A stretch of 64,000 bases of DNA from Pedobacter sp. GTDB taxonomy: Bacteria; Bacteroidota; Bacteroidia; Sphingobacteriales; Sphingobacteriaceae. Numbering within the stretch: position 1 is the first letter of the stretch; each line of letters opens with the position of its first letter. The notes beneath the pieces were generated by a model. The model was not told the DNA's origin and did no database searches. It saw nothing but the letters and a program-made list of their open reading frames with translations. The stretch covers positions 1 through 64,000 of the forward strand of contig JANXVH010000055.1 in NCBI GenBank assembly GCA_025351765.1. Reading direction: 5' to 3'. A program made the position numbers and the translations under genes. Positions 47,610 to 58,040 of the stretch are shown here, piece by piece.

Positions 47610-48476
47610 ATGAACTCTAATCCGTCTAAGCTCCCATTTATTGGTGTAGATATCGGGGGCTCCCACATCACCGCAGCACATGTAGATTGCAACTCTTGTA
47701 CCATAATTGATGATACGATGAAGCGGGAGCGCGTTTCATCAATGGATGAAGCTGAAACCATCTTTGCCTCTTGGGTAGAAGCACTTTCTTCACTCATACT
47801 TAAATCAGGCAACAACTCCACAAAAATAGGTATTGCTATGCCAGGTCCTTTTGACTACAAAGAAGGGATTTCATTAATGAAGGGCATGCAGAAATACGAT
47901 GCTTTATATGGCATGAATATCCGTACAATACTAGCTGAACGCCTGGGAATTCTTGGGGAAGATATTATTTTTATCAACGATGCTGAAGCTTTCCTTCGTG
48001 GTGAGCTCGCTTCTGGAGCTGCTTCTGATTTTACACGAGCTATAGGGGTAACTTTGGGCACAGGATTAGGGTCTACGAGTAACTGCAGCGGTGAAGTGAA
48101 GGATATGAACAGAGCCTTTACTCCATTTCTTGATAGCATTGCAGAGGAATATATTTCTACAAGGTGGTTTTTAAAGCGTTATAAAGAGCTTACCGGTAAA
48201 GACATAAAAAATGTTGAGCTGTTTCTGAATACGGATTGTGCAGAGACAAAAGCTACAATATTTGATGAGTTTGCGACTAATCTTGCTTCCTTTTTGAACG
48301 ATTTTATAGCTGAAGAAAAACCACAGGTTTTGGTTATTGGAGGAAATATTGCTAAGACTTGGGATCATTTTATTGCGAAACTTAAGGAACTACTGGTAGA
48401 TAAATCTGTAGTGGTTAGAAGAACAGAAATGTGGGAAGATGCCGCTTTGGTAGGAGCCGCATGTAGCTGGGTTTAA
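47610..48476 (+). CDS. ROK family sugar kinase/regulator
   Basis: IGVDIGGSHITAAHVD, IAMPGPFDY, INDAEAFLRGE, GVTLGTGLGS. Confidence 0.93.
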   Translation: MNSNPSKLPFIGVDIGGSHITAAHVDCNSCTIIDDTMKRERVSSMDEAETIFASWVEALSSLILKSGNNSTKIGIAMPGPFDYKEGISLMKGMQKYDALYGMNIRTILAERLGILGEDIIFINDAEAFLRGELASGAASDFTRAIGVTLGTGLGSTSNCSGEVKDMNRAFTPFLDSIAEEYISTRWFLKRYKELTGKDIKNVELFLNTDCAETKATIFDEFATNLASFLNDFIAEEKPQVLVIGGNIAKTWDHFIAKLKELLVDKSVVVRRTEMWEDAALVGAACSWV

Positions 48477-48479
48477 CGT

Positions 48480-49294
48480 ATGAGAAAATGTCTATTCTTT
48501 GTTGCTATTGCCGTGTTGTTGTCAACAAACGGCGCATTCTCAGCTCAGGTTGATACAGTGAATACCTTTAGTGCTGCAATGAAAAAAACCATCAAAGCAG
48601 TTGTTGTTTTACCAGAAGGATACGATGCTGGAAAGGATTACCCTACTGTTTACTTGTTGCATGGAGCGGGCGACAAATACTCTGGTTGGGTAGATAAAGT
48701 TCCTTTAATAAAAAAGTATGCAGATGATTTTAAGCTCATCATCGTGTGTCCGGACGGAAATGTTACGAGCTGGTATTTTGATAGTCCGGAGGATGCTGCC
48801 TGGAAATATGAAACTTATGTCGGTACTGAGCTGGTGAGCTTTATAGACAAGAAATACAAAACAATTAAAGACAGAAAAGGAAGAGCAATTACGGGGTTAA
48901 GTATGGGCGGTCATGGCGCACTTTACCTTGCTTTTAAACATCAGGATACTTTTGGTGCTGCGGGGAGTATGAGTGGTGGTGTAGACATCAGGCCTTTTTC
49001 CTTAAATTGGGATATCGCTAAAAGGCTTGGTTCGGAAGATAAATATCCTGAGCGATGGGAACAAAACTCGGTGATCAACCTTATTTATTTATTGTCCCCT
49101 AATCGCCTTGCAATTAATATTGACTGCGGACGGGATGATTTTTTCTACGATGTTAACTTGAAACTTCATGAGAAATTAGTTTACAATAATATCCCTCATG
49201 ATTTTACGATTAGACCAGGTGCGCACAACTGGGAATACTGGACAAATGCCATTGGTTTTCAACTGATGTTCATAATAATTTTAACAAGAAATAG
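48480..49294 (+). CDS. alpha/beta hydrolase-fold esterase (esterase D-like), 3' end possibly frameshifted
   Basis: VVLPEGYD...YPTVYLLHGAGDKYSGW and GLSMGGHGALYLA; the intact ORF in the given frame runs to 49337, but the alternative-frame stop at 49294 fits better. Confidence 0.85.
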
Positions 49295-49296
49295 TT

Positions 49297-50223
49297 ATGT
49301 CTACAAATACAAAAGACCGCAGAAGTTTTATTCGTGACCTGGGTATGCTGGGTGCAGCGGCCGGTTTGGGTTCCTTACTTCCCTTTGATGTACTGGCTGG
49401 AGCCAAGAAAGAGTTTTTTAAGATATCTCTGGCAGAGTGGTCATTCCACAAAGCCTTATTTGGTGGAAAAATGACAAATCTTGATTTCCCGATGCGGGCA
49501 AAAAAAGAGTTTGGGATTAATATAGTGGAGTATGTTAGTCCATTTTTCAATAAAAAGGAAACAGACCCTGCCTATCTGCAAGAACTGCTGAATATTACTA
49601 AAGGAGAGGGAATTCAGAATCACCTTATTATGGTTGACGGTGAAGGGGAGTTGGGAAATCTAGATGAAAAAGCTAGAACTAAGGCTATTGAAAATCACTA
49701 CAAGTGGGTTGACGCTGCCAAGATTTTAGGCTGCCTTACTGTTCGGGTTAATGCCGCGGGAAATGGTACAGAAAATGAAGTTAAAACAGCAGTTGTTGAT
49801 GGTTTAGGAAGGCTAACTGAATATGCTAAGAAAAGTAAGATTAATATTATTGTGGAGAATCATGGCGGATACTCATCTGACGGTAAGTGGCTGTCTGACG
49901 TGATGAGGCAGGTGAATAGTTCTTTTTGCGGTACGTTACCCGATTTCGGTAATTTTAAGATTAGTGCTGATAGGCAGTACGATATTTACCAGGGAGTTAC
50001 GGATCTCGTTCCATTTGCAAAGGGAATTAGCGCTAAGACATTTAAGTTTGATGAAAGGGGCGAAGAACCGGACATTAATTACACCAAGATGTTTAAGATT
50101 ATTCACAAGGCTAAATTTAACGGTATAGTGGGGATTGAATGGGAGGGAGATGGATTCTCTGAGGAAGAGGGTATTAAGAAAACTAAAGTGCTGCTAGAGA
50201 AAATACTAAAACAGTACGCTTAA
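49297..50223 (+). CDS. sugar phosphate isomerase/epimerase family (TIM barrel), Tat-like signal
   Basis: RRSFIRDLGMLGAAAGLG N-terminus; IVEYVSPFF, VRVNAAGNGTENE, IIVENHGGYSSD, GIVGIEWEGD. Confidence 0.9.
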   Translation: MSTNTKDRRSFIRDLGMLGAAAGLGSLLPFDVLAGAKKEFFKISLAEWSFHKALFGGKMTNLDFPMRAKKEFGINIVEYVSPFFNKKETDPAYLQELLNITKGEGIQNHLIMVDGEGELGNLDEKARTKAIENHYKWVDAAKILGCLTVRVNAAGNGTENEVKTAVVDGLGRLTEYAKKSKINIIVENHGGYSSDGKWLSDVMRQVNSSFCGTLPDFGNFKISADRQYDIYQGVTDLVPFAKGISAKTFKFDERGEEPDINYTKMFKIIHKAKFNGIVGIEWEGDGFSEEEGIKKTKVLLEKILKQYA

Positions 50224-50232
50224 AATAAAAGA

Positions 50233-50273
50233 AAAAAGAGGCTGTCTCACAATATTGAGACAGCCTCTTTTTT
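50233..50273. terminator. Bidirectional terminator between convergent genes
   Basis: aaaaaagaggctgtctca-caatat-tgagacagcctctttttt, symmetric with A-run and T-run; it reaches into the ettA stop codon. Confidence 0.92.
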
Positions 50274-51951
50274 AAATCAATTTTTTATATTTGAGTCTGT
50301 GAGGAGTAACATCTCCAAGACGTTTTTTACGATTTTCTTCATAATCGCTATAATTTCCTTCGAAAAAATAAACCTGTGAATTTCCTTCAAATGCTAAGAT
50401 GTGAGTACAGATCCTGTCAAGGAACCACCTATCGTGACTAATTACAACTGCGCAACCTCCAAAGTTCTCCAGTGCTTCTTCCAATGCACGTAAAGTGTTT
50501 ACGTCAATGTCATTTGTAGGCTCATCCAGGAGCAACACATTTGCGCCTTTCTTAAGTGTAATGGCAAGGTGCACCCGATTTCTTTCTCCGCCTGACAATA
50601 CGCCTACTTTTTTCTGCTGATCTCCGCCATTGAAGTTAAACTTAGATACATAAGCACGCCCGCTAACCGCTTTGTTGCCGAGCTGTATGTTATCTAATCC
50701 ATCTGTAATGTTCTCATAAACAGTCTTTGCCGGATCAAGATCATTGTGCATCTGGTCAACATATCCTAGTGCAACTGTTTCTCCAACGCGGAACGTGCCT
50801 GTGTCAGGTGTTTCCTGCTGGGTAATTAGACGGAATAAGGTTGTTTTACCGGCGCCATTAGGGCCAATAATACCTACTATACCAGCAGGTGGAAGAGAAA
50901 AACTAAGGTTTTCAAACAACAGTTTATCGCCGTAGGCCTTAGTAACATTATCGGCCTCTATTACTACATTTCCTAACCTAGGTCCTGCAGGAATAAATAG
51001 CTCCAATTTATCTTCCCTTTCTTTTGAGTCTTCAGAAGCAAGCTTGTCGTAATTAGATAATCGGGCTTTCGATTTTGCATGGCGTGCTTTAGGCGCCATA
51101 CGCACCCATTCTAGCTCGCGTTCTAATGTCTTTTGGCGTTTGCTTTCGGTTTTTTCTTCTTGAGCTAAGCGTTTAGCTTTTTGATCAAGCCAAGAAGAGT
51201 AATTTCCCTTCCATGGGATACCTTCGCCACGGTCTAATTCTAGAATCCATCCAGCCACATTATCAAGGAAATACCTATCGTGAGTAACCGCTATAACGGT
51301 ACCTTTATAGTTCTTTAAAAACTGTTCAAGCCAGTCAATACTTTCCGCATCAAGGTGATTGGTAGGCTCATCCAGTAGTAAAACGTCCGGTTCCTGAAGC
51401 AATAGTCTGCACATGGCAACGCGCCTTCGTTCACCTCCAGATAATACGCTAATTTTGGTTTCAGGATCAGGGCAGCGCAATGCGTCCATTGCACGTTCCA
51501 GTTTATTGTCTAGTTCCCAGGCATTTAAAGCATCAATTTTATCTTGAAGTTCTCCTTGTTTTGCCATTAACTTATCCATGGCATCGGCATTCTCATACAC
51601 TTCAGGAAGTCCGAATTGTTCATTTATAGATTCATACTCTTTTAAGATGACAGTGATCTCGGCAACGCCTTCTTCAACAATTTCTCTTACGGTTTTATTT
51701 TCATCAAGTTCAGGCTCCTGGGCAAGATAACCCACAGTAAATCCGGGAGAGAAAACCACCTCGCCTTGGAAAGATTTATCAAGTCCGGCAATAATCTTTA
51801 AAAGGGATGATTTTCCTGATCCATTAAGACCAATTACGCCAATTTTTGCTCCGTAGAAAAAGGAGAGGTATATGTTCTTTAAAACTTGTTTTTGGGGTGG
51901 ATAAATCTTGTTTACCCCCGCCATAGAAAAGATTATTTTTTCGTCTGACAT
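50272..51951 (-). CDS. ettA: energy-dependent translational throttle protein EttA (ABC-F)
   Basis: Two ABC domains (GLNGSGKSSLLK; GPNGAGKTTLF), LSGGERRRVAMCRLLL, DEPTNHLDAESIDWLEQFL, ABC-F linker. Confidence 0.96.
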   Translation of the reverse strand: MSDEKIIFSMAGVNKIYPPQKQVLKNIYLSFFYGAKIGVIGLNGSGKSSLLKIIAGLDKSFQGEVVFSPGFTVGYLAQEPELDENKTVREIVEEGVAEITVILKEYESINEQFGLPEVYENADAMDKLMAKQGELQDKIDALNAWELDNKLERAMDALRCPDPETKISVLSGGERRRVAMCRLLLQEPDVLLLDEPTNHLDAESIDWLEQFLKNYKGTVIAVTHDRYFLDNVAGWILELDRGEGIPWKGNYSSWLDQKAKRLAQEEKTESKRQKTLERELEWVRMAPKARHAKSKARLSNYDKLASEDSKEREDKLELFIPAGPRLGNVVIEADNVTKAYGDKLLFENLSFSLPPAGIVGIIGPNGAGKTTLFRLITQQETPDTGTFRVGETVALGYVDQMHNDLDPAKTVYENITDGLDNIQLGNKAVSGRAYVSKFNFNGGDQQKKVGVLSGGERNRVHLAITLKKGANVLLLDEPTNDIDVNTLRALEEALENFGGCAVVISHDRWFLDRICTHILAFEGNSQVYFFEGNYSDYEENRKKRLGDVTPHRLKYKKLI

Positions 51952-52135
51952 AATTGCTTGTTAGACGGCAAATATCAGTAAATAAGTCAAAAATTAGTAA
52001 CATTTATGAAATTACGGCAGTCGCTGCATCTATTTAGCATTGGATGGCGTAATTGTTGATAAATTAAAAAAATCAGGGGTGCATTTATAAAACAAATTTT
52101 ATAGTTTAGAGCATTCCGGATTTAGAAAGGTATAT

Positions 52136-54673
52136 ATGGAAGCGAAATTTTCTCCACAAGTAAAAGACGTGATATCTTTTAGCAGGGAAGAAGCCCTGAG
52201 ATTAGGTCACGATTATATAGGCGCAGAACATCTGTTGTTAGGCCTAATTCGCGAAGGCGACGGCATGGCCATCAAAATATTAAAATCATTAGGGGTTGAT
52301 ACTTCAAAGCTTCGCAGATCAATAGAAGATTCAGTAAGAGGGACTTCCAGCGTTACTGTAAATCTTGGAAATATTCCTTTAACGAAGCAAGCTGAAAAGG
52401 TATTAAAGATTACCTATTTAGAAGCTAAAATATTCAAGAGTGACTTAATTGGTACTGAGCATTTGTTGTTGTCCATTTTGAGAGATGACGATAATATTGC
52501 TTCTCAAATACTTCTGCAATACAGCATTAATTACGAAGTCTTTAAACAGGAGGTTGAGGTGAATAAAAATGGTTTCAGAGATGACCCGCAAAACAGTTCT
52601 TCTACAGGTGATGATGATTACCGTGAGGATGAAACATTCAGCAGTCCTAAAAAAGTATCAGATATTAAGTCGAAAACTCCCGTTCTGGATAATTTTGGCA
52701 GGGATTTGACTAAAGCGGCTGAAGATGGAAAACTGGATCCGATTGTTGGTCGTGAGAAAGAAATAGAGCGTGTGTCTCAAATTTTGTCCCGTCGTAAAAA
52801 AAATAATCCCATCTTAATTGGTGAACCTGGTGTTGGTAAATCTGCAATTGCAGAAGGATTGGCATTAAGGATCGTACAACGCAAAGTTTCAAGAGTACTT
52901 TTTAACAAACGTGTGGTTACACTTGATTTGGCTTCATTAGTTGCTGGAACTAAATACCGCGGACAGTTTGAAGAGCGCATGAAAGCTGTGATGAATGAGC
53001 TTGAGAAATCTACGGATGTAATCTTGTTTATTGATGAGATCCATACCATAGTAGGGGCGGGTGGGGCATCCGGATCTCTGGATGCGTCAAATATGTTTAA
53101 ACCTGCATTAGCAAGGGGAGAGATACAATGTATTGGTGCAACCACGCTTGATGAATACCGTCAGTACATAGAAAAAGATGGCGCACTGGATCGTCGTTTC
53201 CAAAAGGTAATGATTGAGCCGGCTACTCCTGATGAAACGATTGAAATCCTTAACCGAATTAAAGAGAAATATGAAGATCACCACGGTGTAACTTACACTG
53301 ATGAAGCTATTAATGCTTGTGTGGCACTTACCTCCAGGTATATTACTGATAGGTTTTTGCCGGATAAGGCTATCGATGCTTTAGATGAAGCAGGTTCGAG
53401 GGTGCACTTAACAAATATCCATGTTCCTGAAAACATCATAGAAATTGAAAGTAAGATTGAAGAAATCAAACTTGAAAAGAATAAAGTAGTTAAAAGTCAG
53501 AAATATGAAGAGGCCGCTAAATTAAGAGATACTGAAAAGAACTTACTAGAAGAATTAGAACGTGCAAAAGCAGCATGGGAAAACGAGACTAAAGCAAAAA
53601 GATATACGGTTTCTGAAGATAATGTGGCTGAAGTGGTATCTATGATGACCGGTATTCCTTTACAGCGTGTAGGACAGACAGACAGCATCAAGTTGTTAAA
53701 TATGTATGAAACTGTTGCGGAAAAGATTATTGGTCAGGATGATGCCATCAAGAAATTAACTAAAGCAATTCAACGCACTAGGGCAGGGTTAAAAGACCCT
53801 AAAAAACCAATTGGTTCATTCATATTCTTAGGGCCTACCGGTGTGGGTAAGACAGAGCTAGCTAAAGAACTTGCGCGTTTTATGTTTGATAGTGATGATT
53901 CACTGATCCAGATAGATATGAGTGAGTACATGGAGAAATTTGCAGTATCACGTTTAGTTGGTGCGCCTCCAGGTTACGTAGGATATGAGGAAGGTGGGCA
54001 GCTTACTGAAAAAGTTCGCCGCAAACCTTATGCAGTAATATTGCTTGATGAGATTGAAAAGGCCCACCCTGATGTATTCAATATTTTATTGCAAGTATTA
54101 GATGAAGGGCAGCTTACGGACAGCTTGGGTAGAAAAGTAGATTTTAGAAACACGATTATTATCATGACCTCTAATATCGGCGCGCGTCAATTAAAGGATT
54201 TTGGACAGGGCGTAGGTTTCTCTACAACTGCTAAAGTTAATCAGGTTGATTCGCACTCGAGAGGTGTGATCGAGAGCGCTTTAAAACGTGCGTTTGCTCC
54301 AGAGTTTTTAAATCGTGTTGACGATGTAGTAGTGTTCAATAGTTTAGGAAGAGAAGAGATCTTTAAAATTATCGATATTGAATTGAAATCTTTATTTGGC
54401 CGTGTCCATAACTTGGGTTACGAAGTGAAGCTAACTGATAAGGCAAAAGATTTTATTGCGGATAAGGGTTTTGACAGCAATTTTGGCGCTAGGCCATTGA
54501 AAAGGGCTATTCAGAAATACCTGGAAGATCCAATCGCAGAAGAAATCCTTAAAGGAGAGATTCATGACGGCGATACACTTGAGATTGATTACGATAAAGA
54601 GAATGATTTGATTGTGGTTGAGAATAGAAGCCCTGGTAAAAAGAAGAAAAAAGAAGGTGGAAGTGTAGAATAA
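52136..54673 (+). CDS. clpC: ATP-dependent Clp protease ATP-binding subunit ClpC
   Basis: Clp N repeats (GAEHLLLGLIREGDGMA), two AAA+ Walker A (GEPGVGKSAIAEGLA; GPTGVGKTELAKELA), UVR-like motif KYEEAAKLRDTEKNL. Confidence 0.96.
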   Translation: MEAKFSPQVKDVISFSREEALRLGHDYIGAEHLLLGLIREGDGMAIKILKSLGVDTSKLRRSIEDSVRGTSSVTVNLGNIPLTKQAEKVLKITYLEAKIFKSDLIGTEHLLLSILRDDDNIASQILLQYSINYEVFKQEVEVNKNGFRDDPQNSSSTGDDDYREDETFSSPKKVSDIKSKTPVLDNFGRDLTKAAEDGKLDPIVGREKEIERVSQILSRRKKNNPILIGEPGVGKSAIAEGLALRIVQRKVSRVLFNKRVVTLDLASLVAGTKYRGQFEERMKAVMNELEKSTDVILFIDEIHTIVGAGGASGSLDASNMFKPALARGEIQCIGATTLDEYRQYIEKDGALDRRFQKVMIEPATPDETIEILNRIKEKYEDHHGVTYTDEAINACVALTSRYITDRFLPDKAIDALDEAGSRVHLTNIHVPENIIEIESKIEEIKLEKNKVVKSQKYEEAAKLRDTEKNLLEELERAKAAWENETKAKRYTVSEDNVAEVVSMMTGIPLQRVGQTDSIKLLNMYETVAEKIIGQDDAIKKLTKAIQRTRAGLKDPKKPIGSFIFLGPTGVGKTELAKELARFMFDSDDSLIQIDMSEYMEKFAVSRLVGAPPGYVGYEEGGQLTEKVRRKPYAVILLDEIEKAHPDVFNILLQVLDEGQLTDSLGRKVDFRNTIIIMTSNIGARQLKDFGQGVGFSTTAKVNQVDSHSRGVIESALKRAFAPEFLNRVDDVVVFNSLGREEIFKIIDIELKSLFGRVHNLGYEVKLTDKAKDFIADKGFDSNFGARPLKRAIQKYLEDPIAEEILKGEIHDGDTLEIDYDKENDLIVVENRSPGKKKKKEGGSVE

Positions 54674-54688
54674 TATCCATATATAAAT

Positions 54689-55762
54689 CTAAAATAAGCT
54701 GAGTTGGACTTTTGGTACTTTAAAAAGAGTATGGTCTAGCTCGGTTTTTTTTTCATTAAGGTGATTCAATCTGCAGTGAAGCTTAAAATTGTCATTAATC
54801 AGTTGTGCAATGTTTCCGTCTCCACGCATTCTATCGCCAAACCTAGTGTCGTTGACGTTACCTCTATGACAAGACTGGATCAAATGCCATACCTTCTCAA
54901 ACCTATCTGGATAGTTTTTCTTTAACCAATCTTCAAATATACTTCCTATTGCTCCGTTAAGTCTTACTACGGTATATCCAGCTGCGATAGCGCCAGCGTT
55001 TGCAATTGCTTTTAAAATAGAAGGAATTTCATGATCACTCAAGCCTGGTACTAACGGTGCAACCATAACTCCCACCGGAATTCCCGCTTTACTTAACTCT
55101 TCCACAATTTTTAAGCGCTGTTTGGCAGTAGCTGTTCTGGGCTCCATCTTAGATCTTAATTGTTCATTTAAACTATTAATGGATATATAAACCATACATA
55201 AGTTAAAATTGGCCATTTCCTTTAGTATATCTAGGTCTCTCAATATCAACGAATTTTTTGTAATCATTCCTATTGGCTGCTTATATTCCAGGGCAATTTC
55301 AAGCAGATGCTTGGTTATTTTGAATTTCCGCTCCGCAGGTTGGTAACAGTCGGTATTGCCAGAAAGGGATATGGTACTTGCATCCCATCCTTTACGTTCA
55401 AGAAACTTCTTAAATAATTCCGGAGCGTCAGTTTTTACGATGATCTTCCGCTCAAAATCAAGTCCAGCGCTAAACCCCCAATACTCATGTGCATTTCTTG
55501 CGTAACAATAGGTGCAGCCATGTTCACATCCCTGATATGGATTTAGCGAATATGCCATACCAACATCGGGACTGTCTACTTTATTTACTATAGATTTTGC
55601 TTGCCCAAGTATAAATGTAGTCTTCTGCGGCTCATCCTCCCAATCGTCTATTCCCTCATCATGTTCTTTAACGTAATCATTTCTTGAGAACCTATTGTGT
55701 GGATTAAATTGAGCACCACGGCCCTTATGGTAATTTTCTGGAAGATCCTTGCTAAAGTTCAT
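54689..55762 (-). CDS. PA0069-like family radical SAM protein
   Basis: NPYQGCEHGCTYCYARNAHEYWGFSAGLDFERKI; SLSGNTDCYQPAERKFKITK. Confidence 0.93.
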   Translation of the reverse strand: MNFSKDLPENYHKGRGAQFNPHNRFSRNDYVKEHDEGIDDWEDEPQKTTFILGQAKSIVNKVDSPDVGMAYSLNPYQGCEHGCTYCYARNAHEYWGFSAGLDFERKIIVKTDAPELFKKFLERKGWDASTISLSGNTDCYQPAERKFKITKHLLEIALEYKQPIGMITKNSLILRDLDILKEMANFNLCMVYISINSLNEQLRSKMEPRTATAKQRLKIVEELSKAGIPVGVMVAPLVPGLSDHEIPSILKAIANAGAIAAGYTVVRLNGAIGSIFEDWLKKNYPDRFEKVWHLIQSCHRGNVNDTRFGDRMRGDGNIAQLINDNFKLHCRLNHLNEKKTELDHTLFKVPKVQLSLF

Positions 55763-55798
55763 CTATAAAAATACTAATAATATTAGTATTTTTATAGA
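55762..55798. repeat. Perfect inverted repeat, 17-nt arms, 3-nt loop
   Basis: tctataaaaatactaat-aat-attagtatttttataga; abuts the minus-strand ATG of the radical SAM gene. Confidence 0.9.
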
Positions 55799-55801
55799 AA
55801 A

Positions 55802-57037
55802 CTATTGTTTATTTAATTCAGGGATATAGTCCATCGGCACCATATCAGCTACCTTTTCATACGCCCAAAATCCCTCATATAAAAGTGATCTGGGATCAAA
55901 TACACTGCCGTTTTCATAAAAGCTAGCCGGCCTAAGGAGCTGATAAACAACGGAGATTTGAAAGTTTGGGATATCTTTTGGTCTGGTTACGCTATGGCCT
56001 GAAAACTGTGTGTATTCTTTTGATTCTTTCTCTTTAGTATAAATGATATAAAGAGCATCCTTATAGTTGATAGATTTTACATCACTAAACATATCTTTTA
56101 CCAAAGTATCGATCAATACTTCGGATCTATTTAAAACTGACGACATTAAAGGTTCATTCTTTTTTTCTCTCCAGTATTTTAGAGAATCTGTAGGTTTGTC
56201 AGATACCCGCGCGCCGCGGGTGTAGGGGTTTATAAAGCGTTTTAAATTGGCATTGATCACATCATCTGCCGGACGGTCTTTATTTAGTGTTTTAGCCACT
56301 TTATTGATAATAAATCCATCTTCTTTAGTACGGTGATGATACAGAGAATTAAAAAAATGTTGTGAGGAGCCTAAATAGGCCTCTTCCCGCAATTTGCTAT
56401 ACCGCTTTCTTTTCGAGTTAGATTTTTCCATTTCCTCAAAATGTGGATGTCCTGCATAGAAGAGCACGTTTTCACGACTGTCATTCTCAAAATAGGTAAG
56501 CAAGTATTTGATGCGGTAGCCCAATGCTTTGTTCTCAATTATTAAAAAATCAGTTGCGGTAACGGTTAATATTTTGGTCTCTTTATCGTAATCCGTTTGG
56601 ATCACTTCAGGATTTAGAATGGTACATTGCTCTGCGTTTGGCGTTCCGCCTATAAATGATTTCTTAAATAGGTTGAGATAGTAGCCCCGATTGGGGTCCG
56701 CTTTGATTTCAACCTCGCTTAACTGAGTTATATTTTCTTTAAGTACAATTTCGATGTTTACCGATTTATCGAAAACAATCACATTCTTTGTTTGAGGCAG
56801 AAATCCAATTACCTGCACTAAAACATCATAATTGCCGGCCTTTAAATTCCCCAGTGTAAACCTACCTTCATTATTAGCAACTGTTGAAATCTTATATCCG
56901 CTAAGATAAATGGCTGCACCGGGCAATGTTTCGCCCTTTTTATCTTTAATTGTTCCTGTTATGGAATAAGATTCCTGACCATAACAATAAAAAGACAAAC
57001 CGGTTAGAACAAAAAGCATTAATAGATGACGGATCAT
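55802..57037 (-). CDS. carboxypeptidase-like regulatory domain-containing outer-surface protein
   Basis: Signal peptide; SYSITGTIKDKKGETLPGAAIYLSGYKISTVANNEGRFTLGNLKAGNYDVLVQVIGF (CarboxypepD_reg-like). Confidence 0.88.
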   Translation of the reverse strand: MIRHLLMLFVLTGLSFYCYGQESYSITGTIKDKKGETLPGAAIYLSGYKISTVANNEGRFTLGNLKAGNYDVLVQVIGFLPQTKNVIVFDKSVNIEIVLKENITQLSEVEIKADPNRGYYLNLFKKSFIGGTPNAEQCTILNPEVIQTDYDKETKILTVTATDFLIIENKALGYRIKYLLTYFENDSRENVLFYAGHPHFEEMEKSNSKRKRYSKLREEAYLGSSQHFFNSLYHHRTKEDGFIINKVAKTLNKDRPADDVINANLKRFINPYTRGARVSDKPTDSLKYWREKKNEPLMSSVLNRSEVLIDTLVKDMFSDVKSINYKDALYIIYTKEKESKEYTQFSGHSVTRPKDIPNFQISVVYQLLRPASFYENGSVFDPRSLLYEGFWAYEKVADMVPMDYIPELNKQ

Positions 57038-57070
57038 TATACTAATGTAACGAAATAAGCGATGCCCGCA

Positions 57071-57101
57071 AAAGAAAAATCCCGGTTTTTGAAGTCGGGA
57101 T
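57071..57101 (-). terminator. Terminator downstream of fabI
   Basis: Minus strand: atcccg-acttcaaaaac-cgggat followed by tttt. Confidence 0.7.
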
Positions 57102-57136
57102 CAATGATTATTCTTAGATAATATAAAGGTTGTTTT

Positions 57137-57958
57137 TTATACTTCAGAATCAACACCTAGTCTTTTCATTACATCATCACTAACTCCGGTAGATGAATAG
57201 CCACCATCATGGAAAAGGTTCTGCATGGTTACCATGCGTGTTAGGTCAGAGAATAATGTGATGCAGTAATCAGCACAAGATGCCGCGTCTGCGTTACCAA
57301 GGGGTGCAACTGAGTTTGCGAAATCGTAAAAATCGCCAAAGCCTTTAATACCTGTACCAGCTGTTGTTTTAGTGGGCGACTGAGAAACTGTATTAATACG
57401 AACCTTTTTATCTATTCCATAGTGATAACCGAAGCTTCTTGCTATTGATTCCAACATTGCTTTAATATCAGCCATGTCAGTATAGAATGGATAAGTTCTC
57501 TGAGCCGCCATATAGGTCAATGCTACAACAGAACCACCTTCGTTAATCGCATCCAGTTTTTTAGCTACTGCAAGCATTTTATGAAGCGACAATGCAGATA
57601 CGTCAATACCCTTCATAAAATAATCGTAATTGGATTCAGTATAAGGTATCTTCTTCCGTATGTTAACACTCATACCTATAGAATGTAAAACAAAATCAAT
57701 TTTCCCACCTAATATCTCCTGAGATTGTGTAAACAGGTTGGTAAGTTCTTCGACATTGGTAGCGTCAGCAGGGATAATTTGCGAACCTGTTTTTTCTGCA
57801 AGTGTATTAATCTCTCCCATTCTCATGGCAATGGGAGCATTAGTTAAAACAAATGTAGCTCCTTCTTCATGCGCTTTTTCGGCTACTTTCCATGCAATGG
57901 AATTTTGGTCTAGGGCACCGGTAATGATACCACGCTTACCTTTTAATAAATTGTACAT
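57137..57958 (-). CDS. fabI: enoyl-[acyl-carrier-protein] reductase (NADH)
   Basis: KRGIITGALDQNSIAWKVAEKAHEEGA, SPTKTTAGTGIKGF, MVTMQNLFHDGGYSSTGVS. Confidence 0.93.
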   Translation of the reverse strand: MYNLLKGKRGIITGALDQNSIAWKVAEKAHEEGATFVLTNAPIAMRMGEINTLAEKTGSQIIPADATNVEELTNLFTQSQEILGGKIDFVLHSIGMSVNIRKKIPYTESNYDYFMKGIDVSALSLHKMLAVAKKLDAINEGGSVVALTYMAAQRTYPFYTDMADIKAMLESIARSFGYHYGIDKKVRINTVSQSPTKTTAGTGIKGFGDFYDFANSVAPLGNADAASCADYCITLFSDLTRMVTMQNLFHDGGYSSTGVSDDVMKRLGVDSEV

Positions 57959-58040
57959 ATATGTTGGTTTTGTTATGCTTTTGTTAATTTGTCGAAAGTA
58001 AGAAAAATATGAAAGATTTAAGGAAACGATCTATAAAGAA

